DNA from: JAMZMI01 sp039970095
GTDB taxonomy: Bacteria; Bacteroidota; Bacteroidia; Cytophagales; Cyclobacteriaceae
Direction of reading: 5' to 3'
Assembly: GCA_039970095.1 (NCBI GenBank)
Contig: JBDVMP010000093.1
Span: 1-64,000 of the forward strand
DNA length: 64,000 bases
The translations under genes and the position numbers were made by a program. Shown one piece after another: positions 1 to 8,494 of this stretch (within the stretch, counting starts at the first letter, position 1; every line of letters starts with the position of its first letter). Below the pieces are notes generated by a model that was given only the letters and a program-made list of their open reading frames with translations, ran no database searches and was not told where the DNA came from.

Positions 1-1229
1 TCTTTCACAAGCATGTCTGCTGCACTGGACCATATATCAGGACGGTAGATCTCTTTGATAGTGCTGTGATACCACTCTGCCGGCTTGCTTTCGGGTATCT
101 GACCCCACCGGCGCATCTGAGTGAGGAACCATATGCCGTCAGAGTAAAACGGGAATGTTGCATTGTATCTGTAGAACACATTGAAGTCAGGCATAGATCT
201 TTTATCTCCTTTTTCGAACTCAAATGTTCCGGTCATGGAGTTTGCTATCACTACTGAGTCTGCTCCGACATATTCGGGCATAGAAAGAATACCCACAGCT
301 TCCGGTCTGTTACCCGGCTCATCCAGCCACTTAGCAGCACGAATCAACGCTTTTGTCACCGCCACAGCGGTATTGGGATTTTCTTCCACAAACTTTTTAG
401 TCATTACAAACACCTTTTCAGGGTTGTTTTTCCATATATCATAGTTGGTTACAACCGGCACACCGATTCCTTTAAACACAGCTTGCTGGTTCCAGGGCTC
501 ACCTACACAGTATCCGTAAATTGTTCCTGCTTCCAGAGTGGCGGGCATTTGAGGTGGGGGTGTCACCGAAAGCAACACATCAGCATCAACCTGACCTTGA
601 ATGTTGCCCGCTGTGTACATTCCGGGGTGAATGCCCGCTGCAGCCAGCCAGTATCTGATTTCATAATTATGAGTGGAAACGGGGAACACCATCCCCATTT
701 TGAAGGGACGACCCGAGTTCTTAAATTCGGTAACTACAGGCAAGAGCGCATCTGCCTTGATCGGATGAATCGTCTTACCTTCAGCATCTAAAGGCACGTT
801 CGGCTTCATTTTAGACCAAACTTCGTTGGACACTGTGATTCCGTTTCCATTCAAGTCCATTGAGAAAGGTGTGACCAATTCGGCCTGTCGTCCGAAACCC
901 GCTCCTGCGGCTATGGGCTGCCCCGCCAACATATGCGAACCGTCCAATTGGCCATCAATCACTCTGTCTAACACATTTTTCCAATTCGATTGTGCCTCAA
1001 TTGTAACGAACAACCCCTCGTCTTCGAAATAGCCAAGCTCTTTGGCAATAGCCAAAGGAGCCATATCTGTCAGCTTAATGAAACCAAATGTCAGCTGCGG
1101 CTTTTCGATCAGGAGAGCTGACGATGCAGATGTGACAGTTGTCTCTTTGTTTTTAGCTTTCGTACCCGAGCAGGCAGACCAAATGACTGTTAAAAGTATA
1201 AGTACGATGGTGCTTTTGAATATTTTCAT
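1..1229 (-). CDS. NrtA/CmpA-like nitrate ABC transporter substrate-binding lipoprotein (3' end off the window)
   Basis: The reading frame starts at an ATG at 1229 on the minus strand and stays open to the window edge, so about 409 residues are visible and the C-terminus is missing. It begins with a hydrophobic signal peptide ending in a lipobox-like WSAC (Cys20), so it is probably a lipoprotein. The body resembles NrtA/CmpA/SsuA-type binding proteins: an early block about taking up a co-substrate (LTDMAPLAIAKELGYFEDEG), then MLAGQPIAAGAGFG, then GYCVGEPWNQQA. Such proteins capture nitrate (or bicarbonate or sulfonates) for an ABC importer. Nitrate is favoured because the next upstream genes are a porin, a NarXL-like pair and nirBD. 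The permease and ATPase genes would lie beyond the left edge. Confidence 0.85.
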   Translation of the reverse strand, partial: MKIFKSTIVLILLTVIWSACSGTKAKNKETTVTSASSALLIEKPQLTFGFIKLTDMAPLAIAKELGYFEDEGLFVTIEAQSNWKNVLDRVIDGQLDGSHMLAGQPIAAGAGFGRQAELVTPFSMDLNGNGITVSNEVWSKMKPNVPLDAEGKTIHPIKADALLPVVTEFKNSGRPFKMGMVFPVSTHNYEIRYWLAAAGIHPGMYTAGNIQGQVDADVLLSVTPPPQMPATLEAGTIYGYCVGEPWNQQAVFKGIGVPVVTNYDIWKNNPEKVFVMTKKFVEENPNTAVAVTKALIRAAKWLDEPGNRPEAVGILSMPEYVGADSVVIANSMTGTFEFEKGDKRSMPDFNVFYRYNATFPFYSDGIWFLTQMRRWGQIPESKPAEWYHSTIKEIYRPDIWSSAADMLVK

Positions 1230-1266
1230 ATTGCGTTTTATTAGTTTGATCAATATTTATTTGAGA

Positions 1267-2550
1267 TTACTGCCCAATAAAACTGGGACTAAGGGTAAGT
1301 TGGAGCCATGCCCACTGGTTACCCGCACTGGCATCTCCGGCCTTGAAGGCCTCAAAATTTTCGTCAGCAAAAAGCTTTGAATATCCCACTTTGATATTGA
1401 AGGATGAGGCTACTGCGTAGTTGAACACAAGGTCGATTTCGGTTCCCATGTTACCGCTGATTTTATTTCCTGCATTATCACCTATTGGAGCAGTGAAAGC
1501 CTGATTGGTCGTAAACTGATGCACAAAAGCAATGACTTTAGTTTTATCACCCGTTTTAATTACCGATTTCAGATAAAAGTCATTAAGACCGAAGGAAGGG
1601 GTCTCTCCTACGTAAAAGAAGTCCATGAAACCGTAGAACTTATGATTAGTGCCAAACGGCTGTTGCCATGTTTCGCTTTTTGCCGTTGATTCATCATTAC
1701 CGGATACAATGTCGGCACCTAATGTTAGCGGCAGGCCAAGGCCTTTGTAAGTAACATCAGCAGCCAGAAGATATGAAGACAGATTGCTGCCAGAAGTCTG
1801 ATAATAGGCCGATGCATTCACTGCCAAATCTCCTACCACAAAAGATGGCATGACTCCCAAAGTCGTTCTTTGGTCATAGGTCACAGCTGTGGAAGTCAGC
1901 GATTTTGCCAATGTTTCATTTGTGATCATGGCATTCAACTTAAGTCCTCCAATAGGAACAGAAAGCCATCCATATTGCAAGCTCTTATAACCTGTTCTGA
2001 TGGCAGATATGGCAGCAGAGTCGATTCCGTTTGTGTTTTTCGTTTGGCTCAGTGCCACACCCACGTCCAAGGAGGCTTTACCAAGAGAGAATTTGCCCAC
2101 GGCAGCATCATGCGCACGCCCTGTGGCAGCCCAGCCCAATGCGCCGAACCATCTCTGATCTCCATAGCTAATAGCTTGTCTTCCAAACTGTAGCGTGAAA
2201 AGCTCGCTAAACTTGTAAGCTCCGTAAGCCTCATATATTGAAAAAGTACTTTCCGGGCCTCCCTGAGTACCATCACCCAACAAGTCATATGCCTGAGGCA
2301 TTTGCCCCCAGAAGTGGATGGCCTGAGGTGAAAAGACGAGCTTAACTCCATCTTTTTCGTATTCGAAAGTCAAGCGACTTCTCTGCTGAGTCGCCACACC
2401 AAAACGCTCATCCTTATTTGCAAGACGAGTGTTGTTACCATTATAAAGTTCTGTTCTAGCTCTGATCTCGCCAGTAAGAGAATACTGTGCGGTGGCCGTC
2501 CACGTTCCTGTCAATAGGAAGAATAAAAGTAGAGAGTAAAGTTTTTTCAT
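1267..2550 (-). CDS. Outer-membrane beta-barrel porin, alginate-export (AlgE-like) family
   Basis: The 427-residue product has a signal peptide (MKKLYSLLLFFLLTGTWTATAQ) followed by an amphipathic beta-strand-rich sequence with an alginate-export-family flavour (EIRARTELYNGN, QQRSRLTFEYEKDGVKLVFSP, QFGRQAISYGDQRWFG). Members form monomeric outer-membrane channels for anionic solutes. Its place 37 nt upstream of the nrtA-like gene and downstream of the NarL-like regulator suggests it passes nitrate or nitrite across the outer membrane; that substrate is inferred. The upstream region carries a perfect -7 box and several TACGTA palindromes, so it probably has its own regulated promoter and is co-transcribed with the binding protein. 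Confidence 0.8.
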   Translation of the reverse strand: MKKLYSLLLFFLLTGTWTATAQYSLTGEIRARTELYNGNNTRLANKDERFGVATQQRSRLTFEYEKDGVKLVFSPQAIHFWGQMPQAYDLLGDGTQGGPESTFSIYEAYGAYKFSELFTLQFGRQAISYGDQRWFGALGWAATGRAHDAAVGKFSLGKASLDVGVALSQTKNTNGIDSAAISAIRTGYKSLQYGWLSVPIGGLKLNAMITNETLAKSLTSTAVTYDQRTTLGVMPSFVVGDLAVNASAYYQTSGSNLSSYLLAADVTYKGLGLPLTLGADIVSGNDESTAKSETWQQPFGTNHKFYGFMDFFYVGETPSFGLNDFYLKSVIKTGDKTKVIAFVHQFTTNQAFTAPIGDNAGNKISGNMGTEIDLVFNYAVASSFNIKVGYSKLFADENFEAFKAGDASAGNQWAWLQLTLSPSFIGQ

Positions 2551-2563
2551 TGTTGCGAAGTTT

Positions 2564-2626
2564 TACGTAGTAATAACTTCTTCAAAACTACGTAATTAAT
2601 CGTAGCCACAAAACATAAACTACGTA
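2564..2626 (-). promoter_or_regulatory. Porin promoter with three TACGTA palindromes and a -7 box
   Basis: TACGTA occurs at 2564-2569, 2589-2594 and 2621-2626, just upstream of the porin start at 2550. On the minus strand, TAGTTTTG (2590 down to 2583) matches the Bacteroidota -7 consensus TAnnTTTG exactly, and its first TA is the last TA of the middle palindrome. The sites are candidate operators for the NarL-like regulator encoded next door; that link is inferred. Confidence 0.6.
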
Positions 2627-2754
2627 ATCAATGAAAAAATGAAAAAACCTCCTTAAATATGGTATTTATTGAAAATATGATCGAATAAAGAGCAAAATGA
2701 CGATGATGTATTAGTGAATATGTAAATGAAAATGAGTGAATTCCATCCAGGAAT

Positions 2755-2779
2755 TACGTAATTAACATGGAATTACGTA
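2755..2779. promoter_or_regulatory. Pair of TACGTA palindromes between narL-like gene and porin gene
   Basis: Two further copies lie at 2755-2760 and 2774-2779, 19 nt apart, both in the context GAATTACGTAA. They sit 45-70 nt beyond the stop codon of the NarL-like gene and about 200 nt upstream of the porin start, so they could be distal binding sites for the same regulator as the promoter-proximal copies. Confidence 0.5.
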
Positions 2780-2824
2780 AAAAAGGAAAGAAACTACTGA
2801 ATATTCAAGCGATTGACAAACTCT

Positions 2825-3490
2825 CTACTGGGCCAGGCCTTCTTTTTCCACCTTTTTGAGTAATTCAGTAATATTATTCACCTGCAGCTTTTTCATAATA
2901 TTGAAACGATGCGTTTCGATCGTACGAATGCTTTTACCTAGTTTTTCGGCAATGTCTTTATTTGAGACACCTTCATAGATCAAACCGAGTATTTGCTTTT
3001 CGCGTTTGGTCAGCTGATATTGATCACTGCCTCCACCTGACACTACAGCCGTGGAAGCCATAGGTGCTCCGGCGTTCATAAACGAATCCACAATTGTGGC
3101 GCTGATGTCACCGCTGAAATATTTCTGTCCTGCGTAAACCATTTTAACAGCCTTGTTGAATTCGGCCTTATTGGTATCCTTGAGCAGATAACCATCGGCC
3201 CCATACTGAACAGCCTTTAATATATACTCCGAATCATCATGCATCGTCAGCATGACAATGCGAGCTTGTGAGTCTTCTTGTTTCAGCTTTTGCGTGACTT
3301 CCAGGCCATTCATGTTGGGCATGCGGATATCTGCCACAAGAACATCAGCCTTATCTTTTCGCATAAGGTCAAGGGCCTCCAACCCGTCAGAAGCTTCCCA
3401 GATAACTTCAATTTCCGGATCATCTTCCAGCACCATTTTTATGCCGTGTCTAACTATTTCATGATCGTCAACAAGCGCTACTCTAATCAT
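2825..3490 (-). CDS. NarL/FixJ-family response regulator
   Basis: The 221-residue product has an N-terminal receiver domain (VALVDDHEIVRHG; phosphoacceptor Asp54 in VADIRMPNMNG; conserved Lys in LLKDTNKAEF) and a C-terminal LuxR-type helix-turn-helix at about 155-215 (LTKREKQILGLIYEGVSNKDIAEKLG). I start it at the ATG at 3490; a TTG three codons upstream also exists. The gene overlaps the end of the NarX-like kinase gene by 8 nt, so the two are translationally coupled and form a cognate pair. By position it should control the nir/nrt genes in response to nitrate or nitrite, probably through the repeated TACGTA sites. Confidence 0.92.
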   Translation of the reverse strand: MIRVALVDDHEIVRHGIKMVLEDDPEIEVIWEASDGLEALDLMRKDKADVLVADIRMPNMNGLEVTQKLKQEDSQARIVMLTMHDDSEYILKAVQYGADGYLLKDTNKAEFNKAVKMVYAGQKYFSGDISATIVDSFMNAGAPMASTAVVSGGGSDQYQLTKREKQILGLIYEGVSNKDIAEKLGKSIRTIETHRFNIMKKLQVNNITELLKKVEKEGLAQ

Positions 3491-5255
3491 TTTTATCAAG
3501 GGATAATGTTATAAATATCTGGGTACCTGCCCCAGGTTGCGTCGTGATTTCGAAAGAGCCTCCAATATAAGATGTTCGCTCTTTCATGTTAAATATACCA
3601 TGTCCTGCTTTTTCAAAATGTCCACTTTGATGGATATCTACGTAATCAAACCCTTTTCCATCGTCTTTTATAAAAATATTGAGTGCATTGATGGTATGCG
3701 AGAAGCTCACTGTAATATTACTTGCCCGGGCATATTTAAGGGCATTATTCACTGCTTCCTGAATGATTCGGTAAAGGTTTGTCTCGATGTTTCCCTCTAG
3801 CCGATTGATAAATCGAGTCTCATTTACAAACTCGACATTGGTTTTGGTTACGCTGTTTATTTCGTCGCAAAACTTCTTCACTGCCGGCACCAAGCCAAAA
3901 TCATCCAGACTGCTAGGAGTTAAATTAAAAGACACTCTGCGCACTTCTCTAATGATACTTTTCATCAAACCTTTGGCGTCATCCAATCGCATTTGCATGG
4001 GTTTCGAGCCAGGTGTAAGGGACTGAAGCAAAAGGTTCATTGCCGAGAGCATCTGCCCCACTCCATCGTGAAGTTCACGAGATAGTCTTTTCCTTTCTTC
4101 TTCCTGACCTTCCAGTATGAGAGCAGATCTGTAGTGCTGCTGCTTTACGGATTTTTCAATTCGCTCACGATTGAGCTCTCGCGATCGAATTTTTGCCTCT
4201 TTAAACTCTGTGATATTTCGTGCCACCACCTTTATCTCTTCGGTTGCGGCTACTGAAACAATATACGTTTCCAGCCAGCAAAAATCTCCCGGCTCAGTCA
4301 CCAACCGGAGTTCTCCAGACCAGTTATGCCCTGTTTTGAGCATGTCCATCAGCCCCTGGATAAAATCGTTTCTGTAATCAGCTTGCTTCAGCAGCTCCGC
4401 TAAGTTTGTTGGAGGAGCCATGTCTTCATACTCCATCATCGTCAAAAATTTAGCGCTGAAATGCTGAAATACGCCTTTCATATTCAGTGTGGCATAAACC
4501 GATGGTGTTTCAGGAGTGACATTCACTGCCTCCAAATCCTGATAAGACTTCCCTAGCTCTTCGTAAAGCTTAGAAAGCTCCTGAGTCATTTTTTTTGATG
4601 ACATTTCAGATTCCTGAAGGTCGACAACCGTCTTACGCACATTTCTTGCCAACGGACGAAAGACGAACAAAAGCTCCAAAATGATTATTAGAATAGAAAT
4701 AATGAAGAGGTAAATTTCAGTTTTGCGAAGCTGGTCCACTTTGCTCCTGGCCTCTCTGTCATACTGAAAAACAATGGCATCCATCCCTTCAAGGAAAATC
4801 CGCTCATTGTCCAGGATTGCGTTTATGAAAGCGGAAATATCCTCCCCAGATCCCGCTTCCAGAATGGCATTACCACTCTTGTATATTTCACGAAAATTAC
4901 TCTCAATCTCCGCAAACATTGATTTGACCTTAGGTGAGTTTTCGCCAGAAAGCCCAAGAGAAGAGTCCCCGAGAAGAAGACCATCATGAGATCGCTTCCA
5001 TAAACCAAGAGCTGAAGACAGGTCTTGCTTGACCCCTTGTAGATCACTTTTTTGTTGGCCTATTTTAAGCGCCAACTTGCTGATCTTTTGACTCAACATC
5101 CGCTGACGCCCTGCAACATTGATCACCCGTGCGTCATCTTGCTGCCTACTGATGGAGGTTTGTATCAGCAACTGACTAATAACTATACTCAGGGCGATAC
5201 AGCCCAAAGCAATCAGATATAGATATTCTAGCTTTTTAAATTGATATCTGGCCAT
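3483..5255 (-). CDS. NarX-like membrane sensor histidine kinase (PilJ-PAS-HisKA_3-HATPase)
   Basis: This 590-residue sensor has a transmembrane helix at about 10-32, a periplasmic PilJ/NarX-type domain (VINVAGRQRMLSQKISKLAL, similar to the nitrate-binding P-box region of NarX/NarQ), a second transmembrane helix near 180-202, a coiled linker, a PAS domain at about 250-360, then a HisKA_3 dimerisation domain with RELHDGVGQ (His about 397) and a HATPase domain ending near 588. That order matches NarX-type kinases with an added PAS domain. It is followed by the overlapping NarL-like regulator. A TACGTA site lies 59 nt upstream, which suggests autoregulation. Nitrate or nitrite as ligand is inferred from the domain and the neighbours. 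Confidence 0.9.
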   Translation of the reverse strand: MARYQFKKLEYLYLIALGCIALSIVISQLLIQTSISRQQDDARVINVAGRQRMLSQKISKLALKIGQQKSDLQGVKQDLSSALGLWKRSHDGLLLGDSSLGLSGENSPKVKSMFAEIESNFREIYKSGNAILEAGSGEDISAFINAILDNERIFLEGMDAIVFQYDREARSKVDQLRKTEIYLFIISILIIILELLFVFRPLARNVRKTVVDLQESEMSSKKMTQELSKLYEELGKSYQDLEAVNVTPETPSVYATLNMKGVFQHFSAKFLTMMEYEDMAPPTNLAELLKQADYRNDFIQGLMDMLKTGHNWSGELRLVTEPGDFCWLETYIVSVAATEEIKVVARNITEFKEAKIRSRELNRERIEKSVKQQHYRSALILEGQEEERKRLSRELHDGVGQMLSAMNLLLQSLTPGSKPMQMRLDDAKGLMKSIIREVRRVSFNLTPSSLDDFGLVPAVKKFCDEINSVTKTNVEFVNETRFINRLEGNIETNLYRIIQEAVNNALKYARASNITVSFSHTINALNIFIKDDGKGFDYVDIHQSGHFEKAGHGIFNMKERTSYIGGSFEITTQPGAGTQIFITLSLDKND

Positions 5256-5313
5256 CTACTGATTTTCACTTAAACTTAAAAGTAGTGAAAGCGGGGGAAA
5301 CACTAAGTGAATT

Positions 5314-5319
5314 TACGTA
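5314..5319. promoter_or_regulatory. TACGTA palindrome upstream of the NarX-like gene
   Basis: A single TACGTA in the 86-nt gap between nirD and the sensor gene. It matches the copies upstream of nirB and of the porin, which suggests that the sensor-regulator pair belongs to the same regulon. Confidence 0.45.
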
Positions 5320-5341
5320 GATGTTGTAGTTGAATGGAAAA

Positions 5342-5716
5342 CTAAATCACCCCAACGTAAACTTTACCCTCCTCAACCTTTACGGGATAAGTAGCCAATG
5401 CACATTCATCCCCATTAAGGTTTTTTCCAGATTTTAATGAAAAAGTCTTTTTGTGAAAAGGGCAAGCCACTTTTGGCTCATCTCCCTCAGAACCAATCAT
5501 GCCTCTGGATAATATCATTTGATACTTGTGCGGACAAAGGTTTTGGGCAGCAAACCACTCGCCTCTTCTACTGAAATTGAAAACAGCAATCTGCAAATCG
5601 TTGTACTTGACACACAAAGCTCCATCCTGAGGAAACTCTTGTGTTTCGCCAGCCATAAACCATAAGGTCACATTTTGAGGGTTTACACTTTTATATAACT
5701 CTAACGTTTCAGTCAT
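5342..5716 (-). CDS. nirD: Nitrite reductase small subunit NirD (Rieske-type)
   Basis: The 124-residue protein has a Rieske [2Fe-2S] pattern, Cys61-Pro-His63 and Cys85-Pro-Phe-His88, in a domain of the size expected for NirD. It is the small subunit that partners NirB in the cytoplasmic NAD(P)H-dependent reduction of nitrite to ammonium. It follows nirB by 4 nt, so the two are one transcription and translation unit. No start ambiguity: the ATG is at 5716. Confidence 0.93.
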   Translation of the reverse strand: MTETLELYKSVNPQNVTLWFMAGETQEFPQDGALCVKYNDLQIAVFNFSRRGEWFAAQNLCPHKYQMILSRGMIGSEGDEPKVACPFHKKTFSLKSGKNLNGDECALATYPVKVEEGKVYVGVI

Positions 5717-5720
5717 TTTA

Positions 5721-8231
5721 TTAAGATTTTGAAGTGGTCAAATCCCAATTTGCAGGCTTCTTCATTTCACGCATCGGAACGAAAGCTTGAGCGGGATCAT
5801 AGTCATTTGAATTACCAAAGTGCTTGAATTTTTTCATTGTATTTTCATCATTGATTGCCTCTTTCCACTCACAATGGTAAGCGGCTATCAGAGCCTGCAT
5901 GTCTTTTTCTAATTCTTCACCAATTTCCAATGAATCATTGACCACTACTTCGTGCAGATAATCAATACCTCCATCAAGCTTATTGAGCCACACCGAGGTA
6001 CGGTTTAGAGGCTCAGCGGTACGTATGTAAAACATAAGGAATCGGTCCAGGTATTTGATGGCAGTCTTTTCATCTACGTCTCCAGCCAGCAGTTTTGCGT
6101 GCTGAGGGTTAGCGCCTCCATTTCCGCATACGTAGAGGTTATAGCCAACCTCCGTAGCAATGAGTCCAAAGTCCTTTCCCTGAGCTTCGGCGCACTCTCT
6201 TCTACAGCCAGATACTCCCCCCTTAAGCTTATGAGGCGACCGAAGACCTTTATATCTGTTTTCGATCTCTATTGCAAAGCCTACTGAATCATGCAACCCA
6301 TAGCGACACCATGTAGAACCGACACAGCTTTTTACCGTGCGCAGAGATTTTCCGTAAGCATGTCCGCTTTCAAAACCCGCGTCAATAAGTTCTCTCCAAA
6401 TTTTGGGCAAATCATTGATGCGAGCTCCAAACATATCAATGCGCTGACCCCCGGTGATTTTGGTATATAGGTCATACTTTTTAGCTACCACCCCTATTGC
6501 GATGAGCTTATCAGGAGTAATCTCTCCTCCCGCAACGCGTGGCACCACCGAATAACTCCCTCCCTTTTGAATGTTGGCCAGAAACCTATCATTGGTATCC
6601 TGAATAGTGTCTTGTTTAAGAATCAGGTCGTTCCAAATACTGGCGAGTAATGAGGCCACAGCCGGTTTACATGTTTCACATCCATCACCCGTACCATACT
6701 GATCGAGTAGATCGTTATAGCTTTTTATTCCTTTGACTTTGATAATATCAAAGAGCTCCTGCCTGGTGTAATCAAAGTGCGAACAAATCGTCTTCCTGAC
6801 TACTTTACCCATAGTCTTGAGCGTGGCAGTGAAAATATCTGCTATCATCGGCGAACATGCCCCACATCCGGTACCAGCTTTGGTACAACTTCTAACCTGC
6901 TGAAGATCTGGTGTTTCTTGACCTTTAGTTGCATCCACAATCGCGCCCTTACTCACATTTTCGCATGAGCATATCTGAGCTGTATCTGGAAGATCCATCA
7001 TGGAATTACCCGCTGCGGCCCCTCCTCTAGCTCCCAGGATAAGATCCTCAGGGTTTGGAGGCAAGGCCATTCCATTTTGAGTAATCTGAAGTAACATGCC
7101 GTAAGCTTCAGCGTCACCCACCAAAATTCCGCCTAACAGTTTCTTTTTGTCAGGAGAAAGGTTGACGCGCTTATAAATACCCGAATTTTTATCTTCAAAT
7201 ACAATCGGCACACAGTCCGGCATATCCCCTAAGGCATCACCAAAGCTAGCCACATCCACACCTATAAGTTTCAGTTTTGTGGACATATCAGCACCATTAA
7301 ACTGCTTATTGGTATTTCCTAAAAGATGCTCTACAACAGTATCGGCCATGTCGTATCCAGGTGCAACCAAGCCATAAACCATATCGTTATATGATGCCGC
7401 TTCGCCTATTGCATAAATATGCGGATCATTGGTTTGAAGATAATTATTTACCTTAAAACCTCCTCGCTTGCCCGTCTCGAGACCCGCAGAAACAGCTAGA
7501 TCATCGCGCGAAATAATGCCGCATGAAATCACAAGCATATCTGTGTCAAGAGTTGTGCCATCAGTAAAATCAAGTCCATCAAGCTTCCCATTCCCCCTGA
7601 TTTCAGAGGTGTTTTTGTTCAGCAAAATCTCAAGTCCCAGATCCTCCATTTTTGATTTGAGCATATTGGAACCTGCTTCATCAAGCTGTCTTGGCATCAA
7701 CCGAGATGCAAACTCGATAACCTGTGCTTCTAAATTCAAGTCCAGCAAAGCCTTAGCGGCTTCCAGTCCAAGCAAGCCTCCTCCGAGCACAGCACCTCTT
7801 TTGGCATTGCCGGCATAGTCAATTATTTGATCCAGATCCTCTATAGTCCGATATACAAAAACACCTTTTTTATCTGTGCCGGCTATAGACGGAACCATCG
7901 GTCTGGAACCTGTAGCCATAATCAGGTAATCGTAATGGATTTCCTCTCCCGTATGAGTTTTAACAAATTTGGATTTACGATCGATTGCTGTCACTAGCTG
8001 ACTAGTACGCAGATCAATATCATTTTCCTCATACCAATTGGCAGAAGCCATCATCAAGTTGTCGGCTGAGCGCGAAGTGAAATATTCACTTAAATGCACA
8101 CGGTCATACGCAGCAATTGGCTCCTCACCAAATACTGTAAGCTTAAAATCCTGGCTCTCGCTCCTGGCCCGCAGTTTTTCACAAAACTTGTAACCAACCA
8201 TTCCATTTCCTATGACGACAATGTGCTGCAT
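5721..8231 (-). CDS. nirB: NAD(P)H-dependent assimilatory nitrite reductase large subunit NirB
   Basis: The 836-residue cytoplasmic enzyme reduces nitrite to ammonium. It has an N-terminal FAD/NAD(P)-binding reductase module (VVIGNGMVGYKF; VLGGGLLGLEAAKAL), two BFD-like [2Fe-2S] regions (CSCENVSKG...CTKAGTGCGAC; GDGCETCKP), then a ferredoxin-like half domain and the siroheme/[4Fe-4S] domain with ligands Cys636, Cys642, Cys676 and Cys680 (CVGSTWC and CRREC). I start at the ATG at 8231 (MQHIVVIGNG); a further 11 residues upstream are possible but would run into the TACGTA promoter region and lack family similarity. nirD follows after 4 nt. Three TACGTA palindromes lie directly upstream. Confidence 0.95.
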   Translation of the reverse strand: MQHIVVIGNGMVGYKFCEKLRARSESQDFKLTVFGEEPIAAYDRVHLSEYFTSRSADNLMMASANWYEENDIDLRTSQLVTAIDRKSKFVKTHTGEEIHYDYLIMATGSRPMVPSIAGTDKKGVFVYRTIEDLDQIIDYAGNAKRGAVLGGGLLGLEAAKALLDLNLEAQVIEFASRLMPRQLDEAGSNMLKSKMEDLGLEILLNKNTSEIRGNGKLDGLDFTDGTTLDTDMLVISCGIISRDDLAVSAGLETGKRGGFKVNNYLQTNDPHIYAIGEAASYNDMVYGLVAPGYDMADTVVEHLLGNTNKQFNGADMSTKLKLIGVDVASFGDALGDMPDCVPIVFEDKNSGIYKRVNLSPDKKKLLGGILVGDAEAYGMLLQITQNGMALPPNPEDLILGARGGAAAGNSMMDLPDTAQICSCENVSKGAIVDATKGQETPDLQQVRSCTKAGTGCGACSPMIADIFTATLKTMGKVVRKTICSHFDYTRQELFDIIKVKGIKSYNDLLDQYGTGDGCETCKPAVASLLASIWNDLILKQDTIQDTNDRFLANIQKGGSYSVVPRVAGGEITPDKLIAIGVVAKKYDLYTKITGGQRIDMFGARINDLPKIWRELIDAGFESGHAYGKSLRTVKSCVGSTWCRYGLHDSVGFAIEIENRYKGLRSPHKLKGGVSGCRRECAEAQGKDFGLIATEVGYNLYVCGNGGANPQHAKLLAGDVDEKTAIKYLDRFLMFYIRTAEPLNRTSVWLNKLDGGIDYLHEVVVNDSLEIGEELEKDMQALIAAYHCEWKEAINDENTMKKFKHFGNSNDYDPAQAFVPMREMKKPANWDLTTSKS

Positions 8232-8245
8232 ACTTAATTTATTTT

Positions 8246-8294
8246 TACGTAAAACTACGTACAATTACTTAAATATGAAAAACACTTCTACGTA
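8246..8294 (-). promoter_or_regulatory. nirB upstream region with three TACGTA palindromes
   Basis: TACGTA occurs at 8246-8251, 8256-8261 and 8289-8294. The first two start exactly 10 nt apart, one helical turn. On the minus strand the sequence TACGTAGTTTTA places a near-perfect -7 element (TAGTTTTA, 7 of 8) immediately after a palindrome, the same arrangement as at the porin promoter. The region is 15 to 63 nt upstream of the nirB start. Confidence 0.6.
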
Positions 8295-8494
8295 TTTTAT
8301 TCTAAAAAAATTCAGTAGACCAACATCTGATGCGTATTTAAAAAAATTTTTCGCTCTAACAGCACCTGAAGACAACCTTACACCCGTTTTCTCGTCTCAA
8401 TATCGCTTTCAATATCATCATTGAATAAGTTCCGAACCGAAAAGCTTATTCTAAATATTGCGGAGTAAAAGATTCATCGTACTTTAAAGCTTGT

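Noticed and set aside
8232..8264. Longer nirB start with eleven more residues
   Set aside because: The dinucleotide-binding motif of NirB begins right after the ATG at 8231, and the longer version would cover two TACGTA sites.
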